A stretch of 64,000 bases of DNA from Caballeronia cordobensis (GCF_001544575.2 NZ_FCNY02000009.1:124001-188000); one strand, 5' to 3'. Shown: positions 40,857 to 50,374, numbered from the stretch's first letter. Notes: generated by a model not told the origin, from the sequence alone. Made by a program: numbers and translations.

Positions 40857-43379
40857 ATGAAAATCGTCGTCATCGGCCACGGCATGGTCGGCCACAAGTT
40901 CCTCGAATGTCTCGCCGAGAGCGGCCAGCAGGCGCTCGACGTGACGGTGCTGTGCGAAGAACCTCGCGCCGCCTACGATCGCGTGCATCTCACCGGGTTC
41001 TTCACGGGCAAGTCGGCGGACGATCTTTCGCTCGTGCAGGAAGGCTTTTTCGAGCAGTCGGGCTATGTGCTGAAGCTCAACGCGCGCGCGGTCGCGATCG
41101 ATCGCGCCGCGCGCACCGTGACGGCATCGAACGGCGATGTGCTGGCGTACGACAAGCTCGTGCTCGCGACCGGCTCGTATCCGTTCGTGCCGCCGGTCGA
41201 AGGCCGGGACCGCGAAGGCTGCTTCGTGTATCGCACGATCGAGGATCTCGAAGCGATGCAGGCCTTCGGCGCGCGCGCGAAGACCGGCACGGTGATCGGC
41301 GGCGGTTTGCTCGGGCTGGAAGCGGCGAAGGCGTTGCGCGACATGGGGCTCGCCACGCATGTCGTCGAATTCGCGCCGCGCCTGATGGCCGTGCAGGTCG
41401 ACGACGGCGGCGGACGCGTGCTGCGCGGCAAGATCGAAGAACTCGGCGTGACGGTGCACACGGGCAAGAACACGCTCGCGATCGTCGAGGGCGAAGGCGC
41501 GGTCAATCGCATGAATTTCGCCGATGAAACGCATCTCGACACCGACATGATCGTGTTCTCGGCGGGCATTCGTCCGCGCGACGATATCGCGCGCGCGGCG
41601 GGCCTCGACATCGGCGCGCGCGGCGGCATCGTGATCGACGATGCATGCCGCACGAGCGATGCCGATATCTTCGCGATCGGCGAATGCGCGCTGTGGAAAG
41701 GGCAATTGTTCGGCCTCGTTGCGCCCGGTTACGACATGGCGCGCATCGTCGCCAAGCAGATCGCAGGCACAGAAGCCGCGTTCGCCGGCGCCGACATGAG
41801 CACGAAACTCAAGCTGATGGGCGTCGATGTGGCGAGCATCGGCGATGCGCACGGCAAGACGCCGGGCAGCCGCACGTATCAGTACAGCGACGAGCGCAAG
41901 CAGGTCTACAAGAAGCTCGTCGTGTCCGATTGCGGCAAGTTCCTGCACGGCGCGGTGATGGTCGGCGATGCGACGGAATACGGCACGCTGCTGCAAATGA
42001 TGTTGAACAAGATCGAATTGCCCGAAGCGCCCGAGTTCCTGATCCTTCCTTCGAGCGATGGCAAGGCAAAGCCGGCGCTCGGCGTCGAAGCCTTGCCCGA
42101 AGCGGCGCAAATCTGCTCGTGCAACAACGTGAGCAAGGCGGAAATCTGCGCGGCGGTATGCGCAGGCGCGACGAGCATCGGCGCGATCAAGTCGTCATGC
42201 AAGGCGGGCGCGTCGTGCGGCGGCTGCGTGCCGCTCGTCACGCAGGTGATGAAGTCGGAGATGAAGCGGCAAGGCCTCGCCGTGAACAACCATATCTGCG
42301 AGCACTTTCCGTATTCGCGTCAGGAGCTGTATCACATCGCGCGCGTGGAAGGGCATCGCACATTCGGCGCGCTGCTCGCGAAGCATGGCAAAGGGCGCGG
42401 CTGCGATATCTGCAAGCCGGCTGTCGCGAACATTCTCGCGTCGTGCTGGAACGAATTCGTGCTGAAGAAGGAGCACGCGAGCCTGCAGGATTCGAACGAT
42501 TACTACCTCGCCAACATTCAACGCGACGGCACGTATAGCGTCGTGCCGCGCATGCCGGGCGGCGAAGTGACGCCCGATGGTTTGATTGCGGTCGGTCAGG
42601 TCGCGAAGAAATACGGGCTTTATACGAAGATCACCGGCGGCCAGCGCGTGGATATGTTCGGCGCGCGCGTCGAGCAGTTGCCGTTCATCTGGGAAGAGCT
42701 GATCGAAGCGGGCTTCGAATCGGGCCATGCCTATGGCAAGGCGCTGCGCACAGTGAAGTCCTGCGTCGGCTCGACGTGGTGCCGCTATGGCGTCGGCGAT
42801 TCGGTCGGTCTCGCGATCGAACTCGAAAACCGCTACAAGGGCCTGCGCACGCCGCACAAGATCAAGTTCGGCGTGTCGGGCTGCACGCGCGAATGCGCCG
42901 AAGCGCAAGGCAAGGACGTCGGCGTGATCGCGACGGAAAAGGGCTGGAATCTCTACGTGTGCGGCAACGGCGGCATGAAGCCGCGTCACGCCGAACTCAT
43001 CGCCTCCGATCTCGATCACGACACGCTCGTGCGTTACATCGACCGCTTTCTGATGTTCTACGTGCGCACGGCGGACCGCTTGCAACGCACGAGCGTATGG
43101 CGCGACAACCTCGAAGGCGGCCTCGATTATCTGATCGACGTGGTCATCAACGACAAGCTCGAGATTGCCGCCGAACTCGAAGCGGAGATGCAGCTCGTGG
43201 TCGATACCTACGAAGACGAATGGAAGAAGGCCGTTACCGATCCGCATACGCGCAAGCGCTTCCGTCACTTCGTCAACAGCGACGCCGGCGATGCGAACGT
43301 GACGTTTGTCGAAGAGCGCGGCCAGATTCGTCCCGCGACGCTGGAAGAACGCAAGTCGAAGATCGTCGAAACCGTCTAA
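40857..43379 (+). CDS. nirB: NAD(P)H nitrite reductase, large subunit
   Basis: 840 aa, full length. In order: FAD/NAD(P)H reductase domains (IVVIGHGMVGHKFLE, then GGGLLGLEAAKALRDMG), BFD-type [2Fe-2S] domain (CSCNNVSKAEIC and GASCGGCVP, residues ~420-465), and the sulfite/nitrite reductase domain with siroheme-[4Fe-4S] ligands in CVGSTWCRYG and SGCTRECAEAQG. It reduces nitrite to ammonium in the cytoplasm with electrons from NAD(P)H. Works with NirD, encoded next. Siroheme supply is linked through divergent cobA. Confidence 0.96.
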   Translation: MKIVVIGHGMVGHKFLECLAESGQQALDVTVLCEEPRAAYDRVHLTGFFTGKSADDLSLVQEGFFEQSGYVLKLNARAVAIDRAARTVTASNGDVLAYDKLVLATGSYPFVPPVEGRDREGCFVYRTIEDLEAMQAFGARAKTGTVIGGGLLGLEAAKALRDMGLATHVVEFAPRLMAVQVDDGGGRVLRGKIEELGVTVHTGKNTLAIVEGEGAVNRMNFADETHLDTDMIVFSAGIRPRDDIARAAGLDIGARGGIVIDDACRTSDADIFAIGECALWKGQLFGLVAPGYDMARIVAKQIAGTEAAFAGADMSTKLKLMGVDVASIGDAHGKTPGSRTYQYSDERKQVYKKLVVSDCGKFLHGAVMVGDATEYGTLLQMMLNKIELPEAPEFLILPSSDGKAKPALGVEALPEAAQICSCNNVSKAEICAAVCAGATSIGAIKSSCKAGASCGGCVPLVTQVMKSEMKRQGLAVNNHICEHFPYSRQELYHIARVEGHRTFGALLAKHGKGRGCDICKPAVANILASCWNEFVLKKEHASLQDSNDYYLANIQRDGTYSVVPRMPGGEVTPDGLIAVGQVAKKYGLYTKITGGQRVDMFGARVEQLPFIWEELIEAGFESGHAYGKALRTVKSCVGSTWCRYGVGDSVGLAIELENRYKGLRTPHKIKFGVSGCTRECAEAQGKDVGVIATEKGWNLYVCGNGGMKPRHAELIASDLDHDTLVRYIDRFLMFYVRTADRLQRTSVWRDNLEGGLDYLIDVVINDKLEIAAELEAEMQLVVDTYEDEWKKAVTDPHTRKRFRHFVNSDAGDANVTFVEERGQIRPATLEERKSKIVETV

Positions 43380-43398
43380 CGCCCAGGAGAAAAACATC

Positions 43399-43743
43399 AT
43401 GAACGACCGCATCGAACAGGACTGGACCGCCGTGTGCGAACTCGACGACATCGTGCCCGATACGGGCGTGTGCGCGCTCGTGAAGGGCACGCAGGTCGCG
43501 GTGTTTCATCTCGCGGGCGAAGACGCGGACCTCTATGCGATCGACAATTACGATCCGCATTCGCAGGCGGCGGTGCTCTCGCGCGGCATCGTCGGCAGCG
43601 TGGGCGAGCGCATCGTGGTGGCCTCGCCGATCTACAAGCAGCACTTCGATCTGCGCACCGGCGAATGCCTCGAAGCGCCGGAGCTTTCGGTGAGCGCGTA
43701 TCGCGTGAAGGTCGCGGGCGGCAAGGTCTGGGTCGCCGCATGA
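43399..43743 (+). CDS. nirD: Nitrite reductase, small subunit
   Basis: 114 aa from ATG 43399, with AGGAG upstream. The fold is Rieske-like, but the cluster-binding Cys-x-His pairs are replaced (NYDPHSQAAVLSRG and IYKQHFDLRTGECLE), as is normal for NirD. It stabilises NirB and lacks its own cluster. Its stop overlaps the start of the FAD reductase gene (ATGA), so translation is coupled. Confidence 0.94.
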   Translation: MNDRIEQDWTAVCELDDIVPDTGVCALVKGTQVAVFHLAGEDADLYAIDNYDPHSQAAVLSRGIVGSVGERIVVASPIYKQHFDLRTGECLEAPELSVSAYRVKVAGGKVWVAA

Positions 43744-45014
43744 AGACGGAATATGCGGTTGCGGGCATCGCCTCTTTGAACGGCGCGCCGGTGGCGCGGC
43801 AGCGCCTGGTCGTCGTCGGCAACGGCATGGCGGGCATGCGCACGGTCGAAGAGTTGCTGAAGATCGCGCCCGATCTGTACGACATCACCGTGTTCGGCGC
43901 GGAGCCGTACGGCAACTACAACCGCATTCTGCTGTCGCCGGTGCTCGCGGGTGAGAAGCGCGTCGACGACATCATTCTCAACACGCGCGAGTGGTACGAC
44001 GCGAACGACATCACGCTGCATGCGGGCGACGCCGTGACCGAAATCGATCGCGTGCGGCGCATCGTGCGCTCGGAGAAGGGCGTCGAGGCGCGTTACGACC
44101 GGCTGCTGATCGCGACTGGTTCGAAGCCGTTCATCATTCCGGTCCCCGGTTGCGATCTCCCCGGTGTGATTGCATTCAGAGATATTCAGGATGTCGAAAC
44201 GATGCTCGATGCGGCGCGCGATCATCGTCATGCGGTGATCATCGGCGGCGGCCTGCTCGGGCTCGAAGCGGCGAACGGCTTGCAGCGGCAGGGCATGTCG
44301 GTGACGGTCGTGCATGCGACCGATAGCCTGATGGATCGTCAACTCGACGCGAGCGCGGCCGCCTTGCTCAAACGCTCCCTCGAAGCAAAGGGGCTGCGCT
44401 TCGCCATGGCCACGCAGACCACCGCGATCATTGGGGAAGACCGCGTGCGCGCGGTGCGTTTCGCCGACGGCACGCAGATCGACGCCGACCTCGTCGTGAT
44501 GACGGCGGGCGTGCGCCCGAATATCGCGCTGGCGCAGGCGTCGGGCCTGCATTGCGAACGCGCGATCGTCGTCGACGACACGCTGCAGACCTTCGATCCG
44601 CGCGTCTATGCGGTGGGCGAATGCGTGCAGCATCGTTCGGCGACCTTCGGTCTCGTCGCACCGATCTGGGATCAGGCGCGCGTGGCGGGCGCGCATCTCG
44701 CGGGCGCGGGGCATCGCCGCTATGTGCAGCGCGCGACCGCGACCAAGCTCAAGGTCACCGGCGTCGATCTGTATTCCGCGGGCGATTTCATCGGCGGCGA
44801 CGGCAGCGAGGATCTCGTGCTGCGCGATCCGCGACGCGGCGTCTACAAGCGGCTCGTGCTGCAGGCGGGACGCCTGATCGGCGCGGTGCTGTATGGCGAC
44901 GTGAAAGACGGCGGCTGGTACTTCGATCTCATTCAGGACCGCGCGGATGTCTCGCATCTGCGTGGCAGACTGTTGTTCGGCAAGGCGCTTTGCGAAAGTG
45001 AGATTTGCAATTGA
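43740..45014 (+). CDS. NAD(P)/FAD oxidoreductase, electron donor for nitrate reductase
   Basis: 424 aa. Two dinucleotide folds are seen: RLVVVGNGMAGMRTVEELL (residues ~22-40) and AVIIGGGLLGLEAANGLQRQG (~165-185), with ATGSKPF and VYAVGECVQHRSA. It closely resembles the N-terminal reductase half of NirB and ends where NirB would continue into its BFD domain. A BFD domain is instead present at the C-terminus of the nitrate reductase encoded next. It therefore probably passes NAD(P)H electrons to that reductase, as a NasB/NasC-type small subunit. It overlaps both neighbours. Confidence 0.88.
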   Translation: MKTEYAVAGIASLNGAPVARQRLVVVGNGMAGMRTVEELLKIAPDLYDITVFGAEPYGNYNRILLSPVLAGEKRVDDIILNTREWYDANDITLHAGDAVTEIDRVRRIVRSEKGVEARYDRLLIATGSKPFIIPVPGCDLPGVIAFRDIQDVETMLDAARDHRHAVIIGGGLLGLEAANGLQRQGMSVTVVHATDSLMDRQLDASAAALLKRSLEAKGLRFAMATQTTAIIGEDRVRAVRFADGTQIDADLVVMTAGVRPNIALAQASGLHCERAIVVDDTLQTFDPRVYAVGECVQHRSATFGLVAPIWDQARVAGAHLAGAGHRRYVQRATATKLKVTGVDLYSAGDFIGGDGSEDLVLRDPRRGVYKRLVLQAGRLIGAVLYGDVKDGGWYFDLIQDRADVSHLRGRLLFGKALCESEICN

Positions 45015-47731
45015 GCATCCCAATCGTTCCAGTCAAAACCACGTGCCCCTATTGCGGCGTCGGCTGCGGCGTTCAGGCGTCGCCGAAGAGCGCGACGGAA
45101 GTCGTTATCGCCGGCGATGAAGCGCATCCGTCCAACTTCGGCCGCCTGTGCGTGAAAGGCTCGGCGCTCGGCGATACGGTCGGGCTCGATGGCCGTCTGC
45201 TCAATCCGAAATTGCGCGACAAGCGCAGCGGCGCGCTCACCGACGTTTCATGGGACGACGCCATCGGCACAGTGGCGGACGGCTTCGCGCGCATCGTCGA
45301 AGAGCACGGTCCGGACGCTGTCGCGCTGTATGTATCGGGCCAGTTGCTCACCGAGGATTACTACGTCGCGAACAAGCTGATGAAGGGCTACATCGGCAGC
45401 GCGAACATCGATACGAACTCGCGGCTGTGCATGTCGTCGTCGGTGGCGGGGCACAAGCGCGCGTTCGGCGAAGACCTCGTGCCGATGAGCTATGAGGATC
45501 TCGAACGCGCGGATCTCATCGTGCTCGTCGGCTCGAATACGGCATGGTGTCATCCGATTCTTTTCCAGCGCATCGTGAAGATGAAGGAGACGCGGCCCGA
45601 TACGAAGATCGTCGTGATCGATCCGCGTCACACCGCGACGTGCGAGATGGCGGACCTGCATTTGCCGCTCAAGCCCGGCAGCGACGTGCGGCTCTTCAAC
45701 GGCCTGCTCGCCTTTCTCGCGGAACACGGCGCGACGGATGCGGCTTTCGTCGATGCGCACACCCAGGGCTTCGACGCGGCGCTTGCGGCGGCCGGGCCTT
45801 GCGATCTCGCGCAAACCGCGAAGGACTGCAAGCTCGATCAGCACGACCTGATGACGTTCTATCGCCTGTTCGCACGCACCGAGCGCGTGGTGACGGTGTA
45901 TTCGCAAGGCGTGAATCAGTCGAGCGCGGGCACGGACAAGGTCAACGGCATCATCAACTGCCATCTGCTGACGGGGCGTATCGGCAAGCCGGGCATGGGG
46001 CCGTTCTCGTTCACGGGACAGCCGAACGCGATGGGGGGACGCGAAGTCGGCGGTCTCGCCAATACGCTCGCGGCGCATCTTGAGTTCGGCGATTCGCTGC
46101 ACGGCGACATCGTGCAGACGTTCTGGTCCTCGCCGAAGATCGCGCAACGTGCGGGCCTGAAGGCCGTCGACCTGTTCGATGCGATCGAAGCGGGCCGCGT
46201 GAAAGCGGTGTGGATCATGGGCACGAATCCGGTCGTCAGCCTGCCGGACGGCGATCGCGTGAAGCGCGCGCTCGAACAGTGCGAGCTCGTGGTGGCCTCG
46301 GACATCGTCGAGAAGACGGATACGAACGCCGTCGCCGATGTGCTGCTGCCCGCGCTCGGCTGGGGCGAAAAAGACGGCACGGTGACGAATTCGGAGCGGC
46401 GCATCTCGCGCCAGCGCGCCTTCGTTCCGGCGCCGGGCAACGCGCGCGCCGACTGGCGCATCGTCTGCGACGTGGCGCGGCGCATGGGTTTTGCAGGTTT
46501 CGATTTCGCGGGACCGCACGAGATTTTCGATGAGCACGCGCGTCTGTCTTCGTATCGCAACGACGCGTCCACGGGCGTCTATCGCGCATTCAACGTGGGC
46601 GGCCTGGCCGGCATGAGCCGCGCGCAATACGACGCGCTGAAGCCGGTTCAGTGGCCTTTGCTCGCAGCCGGCGAAGAGGGCGCGGCGCGTCTCTTCGAAG
46701 ATGGCCGCTTCAGTCATGCGGACGGCCGCGCGCGCTTCATTGCGACGGTGCCGCGCGCGCCGGTCAACGCGCCCGATGAAGACCATCCGCTCGTGCTCAA
46801 CACGGGCCGCGTGCGCGACCAATGGCACACGATGACGCGCACGGGCCGCTCCGCGAAGCTCGCGGGGCATATCGGCGAATCGTTCATCGACATGCATCCG
46901 CAGGACGCGCTTGCCTGCGGCGTGCGCGAGGGCGAACTCGCGCGCGTGGCGAGCCGTTGGGGTTCGATGGTCGCGCGCGTGCAGCACGGCGGCGGCATGC
47001 CGCGCGGCAGCGTCTTCGTGCCGATTCACTGGAACGATCAGGTCGCCTCCGATGCGCGCGTCGGCGCGGTGGTCAATCCCGTGGTCGATCCGGTATCGGG
47101 CGAACCGGAGTTCAAGCACACGCCGGTGTCGGTCGAGAAATTCCACGTCGCATGGCATGGGTTTTCGCTCTCACGCAGCACGCCCGATCTCGACCGCGTC
47201 ACGCACTGGACGCGCGTGCATGGCACGCGTTTCGTGCGCTTCGAAATGGCGGGCCGCAATCGCTTCGATGCGGCGCATGGCGATCATCACGACTGGGCGC
47301 GCGCGCTCTTTCATATCGACGATCATCACGCGGACTGGATCGAATACGAGGACAAGAGCGCGGGCGTGTATCGCGCGGCGCATCTCGTGGACGACCGCAT
47401 CGAGAGTTGCGTGTTCATCTCCGAGCGGCCCGATCTTCCCGCGCGCGCGTGGCTCGCGAGTCTCTTCGAGAAAGACCGTCTCGACGACGACGACCGCGCG
47501 AGCCTCCTGCTCGGCCAGCCGGCGGCCAGGGGTGAAGATACCGGACCGACCGTGTGCTCGTGCTTCGGCGTCGGACGCAATACGATCTGCAGCGCGATCC
47601 GCGAGAAGGGGCTGAAGAGCGCCGCGGAGATCACGTCGTGCCTCAAGGCCGGCGGCAATTGCGGGTCGTGCGTGCCGGAGTTGAAGAAGCTCATCGTCGA
47701 AACGGAAATGGCGCGGCTCAGCACGGTCTGA
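45011..47731 (+). CDS. nasA: Assimilatory nitrate reductase catalytic subunit
   Basis: 906 aa. The start is taken as TTG 45011, overlapping the previous stop, because GTGAG sits ~8 bases upstream; an in-frame TTG at 45005 is less well placed. Cys12, Cys15, Cys19 and Cys47 (TCPYCGVGCGVQ, NFGRLCVKG) bind the [4Fe-4S] cluster. The molybdopterin domains follow (SRLCMSSSVAGHKRAFGED, GPFSFTGQPNAMGGREVGG). A C-terminal BFD-type [2Fe-2S] domain has CSCFGVGRNTIC and GNCGSCVPELKK. It reduces nitrate to nitrite in the cytoplasm. It is the last gene of the operon. Confidence 0.95.
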   Translation: MSIPIVPVKTTCPYCGVGCGVQASPKSATEVVIAGDEAHPSNFGRLCVKGSALGDTVGLDGRLLNPKLRDKRSGALTDVSWDDAIGTVADGFARIVEEHGPDAVALYVSGQLLTEDYYVANKLMKGYIGSANIDTNSRLCMSSSVAGHKRAFGEDLVPMSYEDLERADLIVLVGSNTAWCHPILFQRIVKMKETRPDTKIVVIDPRHTATCEMADLHLPLKPGSDVRLFNGLLAFLAEHGATDAAFVDAHTQGFDAALAAAGPCDLAQTAKDCKLDQHDLMTFYRLFARTERVVTVYSQGVNQSSAGTDKVNGIINCHLLTGRIGKPGMGPFSFTGQPNAMGGREVGGLANTLAAHLEFGDSLHGDIVQTFWSSPKIAQRAGLKAVDLFDAIEAGRVKAVWIMGTNPVVSLPDGDRVKRALEQCELVVASDIVEKTDTNAVADVLLPALGWGEKDGTVTNSERRISRQRAFVPAPGNARADWRIVCDVARRMGFAGFDFAGPHEIFDEHARLSSYRNDASTGVYRAFNVGGLAGMSRAQYDALKPVQWPLLAAGEEGAARLFEDGRFSHADGRARFIATVPRAPVNAPDEDHPLVLNTGRVRDQWHTMTRTGRSAKLAGHIGESFIDMHPQDALACGVREGELARVASRWGSMVARVQHGGGMPRGSVFVPIHWNDQVASDARVGAVVNPVVDPVSGEPEFKHTPVSVEKFHVAWHGFSLSRSTPDLDRVTHWTRVHGTRFVRFEMAGRNRFDAAHGDHHDWARALFHIDDHHADWIEYEDKSAGVYRAAHLVDDRIESCVFISERPDLPARAWLASLFEKDRLDDDDRASLLLGQPAARGEDTGPTVCSCFGVGRNTICSAIREKGLKSAAEITSCLKAGGNCGSCVPELKKLIVETEMARLSTV

Positions 47732-47763
47732 TTGCCGGACTGCTGCTTGGGTCCGATGCACGA

Positions 47764-47797
47764 ACGCGGGCGAACATCGTCCGCGTTTTTGCTTTTT
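47764..47797 (+). terminator. Terminator of nitrate operon
   Basis: ACGCGG-G-CG pairs with CG-T-CCGCGT around AACAT and is followed by a TTTTTGCTTTTT tail. It lies 33 bp after the nasA stop. Confidence 0.8.
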
Positions 47798-48037
47798 ACG
47801 CGCCGCATCTTCATGCGGATCCGTGGAAACCCGCGAAAACAGGGCGTTTGCGGGCTTCTGGTCTGTTCATATGAGCGCTGGCCAACCAAATTTCTCACGA
47901 TTTGGTGTGACGTGAAGTTTAGTGTTGCCTGCCCCACGCTTGCCGCTTTTCATCTTCCGTACAGTCACCTCAAAACACAGGCACACAAAAAAGACCAGGT
48001 GCCTGAAACAACATAAAAGCGTGTTACGGGGATCGCG
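47798..48037. other. Intergenic region after nitrate operon
   Basis: AT-richer DNA with no supported gene; frames seen here lack protein-like composition. The stretch 47960-48015 (CACAAAAAAGACCAGG and neighbouring A-rich sequence) may contribute to a promoter for the small ORF at 48038. Confidence 0.4.
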
Positions 48038-48214
48038 ATGAAGAAGAACGCAAAGCAAATCGAAAGAGCGGAAGGCCTGCGCGCCGTGATCCGCTCGACG
48101 GGCACCATCAGCCCGTCCCAAGCCAGCCTCGACCTGACCGACTCGATGCACGAACGACGACTTCGTCCGATCGAAGTGCGCGCCGCTTCGGCTTTCGCAT
48201 CGATTCCGATCTGA
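48038..48214 (+). CDS. Small hypothetical protein (58 aa)
   Basis: The ATG is preceded by ACGGGG at modest spacing. The peptide MKKNAKQIERAEGLRAVI continues as a basic, soluble chain ending ASAFASIPI. GC-rich third positions support coding. There is no signal peptide, no double glycine and no known domain. It could be a genuine small protein or a chance frame; I favour the former weakly. Confidence 0.4.
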   Translation: MKKNAKQIERAEGLRAVIRSTGTISPSQASLDLTDSMHERRLRPIEVRAASAFASIPI

Positions 48215-48404
48215 TTCATCCGCGCCCGAAGCGCGACCCTCTTTCATACACCCGCTGAATTTTTCACACCGTTTCACCCAGGCGAAATTCAGGCAGGCGA
48301 ATGAAATAGGAATACTAACGAAGTAGTTTTCACTGCCGTGCCAGCTACATACCGGCGTCGATGTAGCAGGGAATTACCGTGCGCCTTCACTTGGAGACAT
48401 CACC

Positions 48405-48755
48405 ATGCAACGCAAACTGATCGCAGCAGCCGCCGCTCTTTCGCTCGTTTCCGCCGCTGCTTTCGCAACGGGCACGAACTCCAGCTCGAGCTCGACGTCG
48501 GGCGGCACCTCCGCCGCCGCCGTGTACGGCTTCGGCTCGTTCACCGCGACCAACGCCGGCATCGCCAACGGCCACGCATCGGCCACGGCAGGACAAGGCC
48601 ACGGCGTGACGGGCAACACGACCAATGCAACGACCGGCCACATCAACACGACGTCGGCGAGCGGCAAGGGCTTCGGCGGTTCGACGGCTACGGGCGTCTC
48701 GGGCGCCGACGCCGCGGCGAACGCCTGGAGCAAGCTCGGTGGCGGCTGGCGTTAA
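48405..48755 (+). CDS. Secreted Ser/Thr/Asn/Gly-rich protein A
   Basis: 116 aa with TTGGAG upstream of the ATG. Signal peptide MQRKLIAAAAALSLVSAAAFA is followed by TGTNSSSSSTSGG and a low-complexity chain of Gly, Ala, Thr, Asn and Ser with few charges. It ends GADAAANAWSKLGGGWR, identical to the end of the next protein. No Cys. The composition resembles matrix or fibre-forming proteins. First of four secreted-protein genes in a row on this strand. Function unknown. Confidence 0.75.
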   Translation: MQRKLIAAAAALSLVSAAAFATGTNSSSSSTSGGTSAAAVYGFGSFTATNAGIANGHASATAGQGHGVTGNTTNATTGHINTTSASGKGFGGSTATGVSGADAAANAWSKLGGGWR

Positions 48756-48877
48756 GCACCCCGTGAAGGACCGCGGACTTCGCCGCAACGGGGTTCGCTT
48801 GGTCCTACCGGTGTGAACGTGGTTCGAACAACAAAAAACGAAATCCAATCTTACCGATTCGATAAGGAATGCAAATC

Positions 48878-49225
48878 ATGAAACGCACTCTCATCGCTGC
48901 CGCACTGCTCTCGCTGGTCTCCGTCTCCGCGATGGCCACGGGCACGAACTCCAGCTCGAGCTCGACCTCGGGCGGCTCGACCTCCGCTTCGGTCTCGGGC
49001 TTCGGCCACTTCACCGCCAGCAACTACGGCACGGCCAATGGCAACGCGCAGTCGGTCGCCGGCAACATGTTCGGCGTGACGGGCAACAAGACCAACGCCA
49101 CGACCAGCCACACCAACACGTCGAACGTCGGCGGATTCGGACACGGCACGTCGTCGGCAGGCGGCACCTCGGGCGCGGACGCAGCGGCCAATGCATGGAG
49201 CAAACTCGGCGGCGGCTGGCGCTAA
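48878..49225 (+). CDS. Secreted Ser/Thr/Asn/Gly-rich protein B (paralogue of A)
   Basis: 115 aa. Start chosen at ATG 48878 because AAGGA lies ~9 bases upstream; ATG 48869 directly abuts that site. The signal peptide ends SVSAMA, then TGTNSSSSSTSGGSTSASV and motifs parallel to protein A (GFGHFTASNYGTANGNAQ, GVTGNKTNATTSHTNTS). The C-terminal 17 residues are identical to those of protein A. The two genes are a tandem duplication with shared ends and diverged middles. Confidence 0.75.
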   Translation: MKRTLIAAALLSLVSVSAMATGTNSSSSSTSGGSTSASVSGFGHFTASNYGTANGNAQSVAGNMFGVTGNKTNATTSHTNTSNVGGFGHGTSSAGGTSGADAAANAWSKLGGGWR

Positions 49226-49369
49226 GCCGACCGTGAGCCACGGCAGGGGCGGCGTCATCACGAGACGCGTGCTTGCGCGACACCGCCTTTGCCGAATCTA
49301 TAAAAAAACTCTAAGCCGTCCGGGGTCGTCATGTGCCGTGACGTTCCCCTTTCCTTCCGGAGAACCAAA

Positions 49370-50374
49370 ATGAACAAGACCACTTTGCAACTGGCATGTG
49401 CGGTGCTGTTCTGCGCAGCGCAACTTGCCCACGCTGACACCACGGCCAATTCCTCGTCGGGCTCCGTCTCGGGGTCGACTTCGACCGGCATCGGTCAGGG
49501 CGGGGGATCGAGCCTGAATAACATCGGCACGTCGGCGAATTCGACGGCCAACACCAGTTCCAATTCATCGTCGGTCGGCGGCCTGGGCGTGGCGAACGCC
49601 AACGGCGGCCGTTCGTCGGCGCAAGGCGGTTCGTCGAACGTCAACATCTCGCTTTCCATGCCGGCGCTTGCAAATTCCAGCACGGGCGCGAACGGCTCGG
49701 GCTCCGCCGGCACGGGCTCCACCAGCGGCACGGACGCGACTGGCAAGGCCTCCACCGGCCCCGGCACGAGCGCGTTCGACACGCGCACGACCGTCGATTA
49801 CAACCAGAGCTCGTACTCGGTGCGCACGACGCCGTCGATCGCCGCGCCCGCGCTCACGACGACGCTGTCCGACACCTGCATGGGCTCGGCGAGCTTCGGC
49901 CTGTCGATCACGGGCTTCGGCGCGACCGGCGGCACGACGCTCGTCGATCAGGCTTGCGTGCGCCGTCTCGATGCGCGTGAATTCCGCGCGATGGGCCTGA
50001 CCGATGTCGCGCTCGCGCTCCTGTGCCAGAGCGATGCGAATCGCCGCGCGGTGGAAGCGACCGGCCATCTGTGCCCGGGCACGACCACGCCGCTCGCGAA
50101 GTCGGGCGCGGACGCCGTTCTTTCGGATGACGAAAAGTTTCGCGATCCGCTGATTCGCGCGCGCCTCGGCCTGCCCGTGACCGCCGCGAACAATCCGGAC
50201 GTCAACCTGAAGACGCAGGACGCCGCCAAGCAGGCGCAGCCCGCGCCCGCGAAGCAGGTTGCGCAGCCGACGCCGGTCGCGGCCCGGGCGTACGATAAGG
50301 CTGACGTGTCGGATGGCGTCGAAGTGGCGAGCACGCCCATCGGCGAAAAGATCGAAGTCTCGCTGGTGCAGTGA
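49370..50374 (+). CDS. Secreted low-complexity protein with Cys-containing C-terminal domain
   Basis: 334 aa from ATG 49370, with GGAGAAC upstream. After the signal peptide (ending QLAHAD), ~130 residues of Ser/Asn/Gly/Thr low complexity (SSGSVSGSTSTGIGQGGGSS) resemble proteins A and B. A compact domain follows (LSDTCMGSASFGLSITGFGATGG, DQACVRRLDAREFRAMG, ALALLCQSDANRRAVEATGHLCPG) with four Cys that could form two disulfides. The tail is Ala/Pro/Gln-rich. I do not recognise the domain. It may be an anchor, nucleator or cap for A/B-type fibres (inference). Confidence 0.72.
   Translation: MNKTTLQLACAVLFCAAQLAHADTTANSSSGSVSGSTSTGIGQGGGSSLNNIGTSANSTANTSSNSSSVGGLGVANANGGRSSAQGGSSNVNISLSMPALANSSTGANGSGSAGTGSTSGTDATGKASTGPGTSAFDTRTTVDYNQSSYSVRTTPSIAAPALTTTLSDTCMGSASFGLSITGFGATGGTTLVDQACVRRLDAREFRAMGLTDVALALLCQSDANRRAVEATGHLCPGTTTPLAKSGADAVLSDDEKFRDPLIRARLGLPVTAANNPDVNLKTQDAAKQAQPAPAKQVAQPTPVAARAYDKADVSDGVEVASTPIGEKIEVSLVQ

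Noticed and set aside
39048-42110. 1020-codon minus-strand frame across the nitrate transporter and nirB
   Set aside because: It runs through the sigma-54 promoter and leader hairpins and opposite two well-supported genes; composition is typical of antisense GC-rich DNA.
48405-49225. TSGG in secreted proteins A and B as double-glycine leader sites
   Set aside because: Both proteins start with ordinary Sec signal peptides, and the GG lies in the mature low-complexity region without the leader pattern of the C39 substrates.
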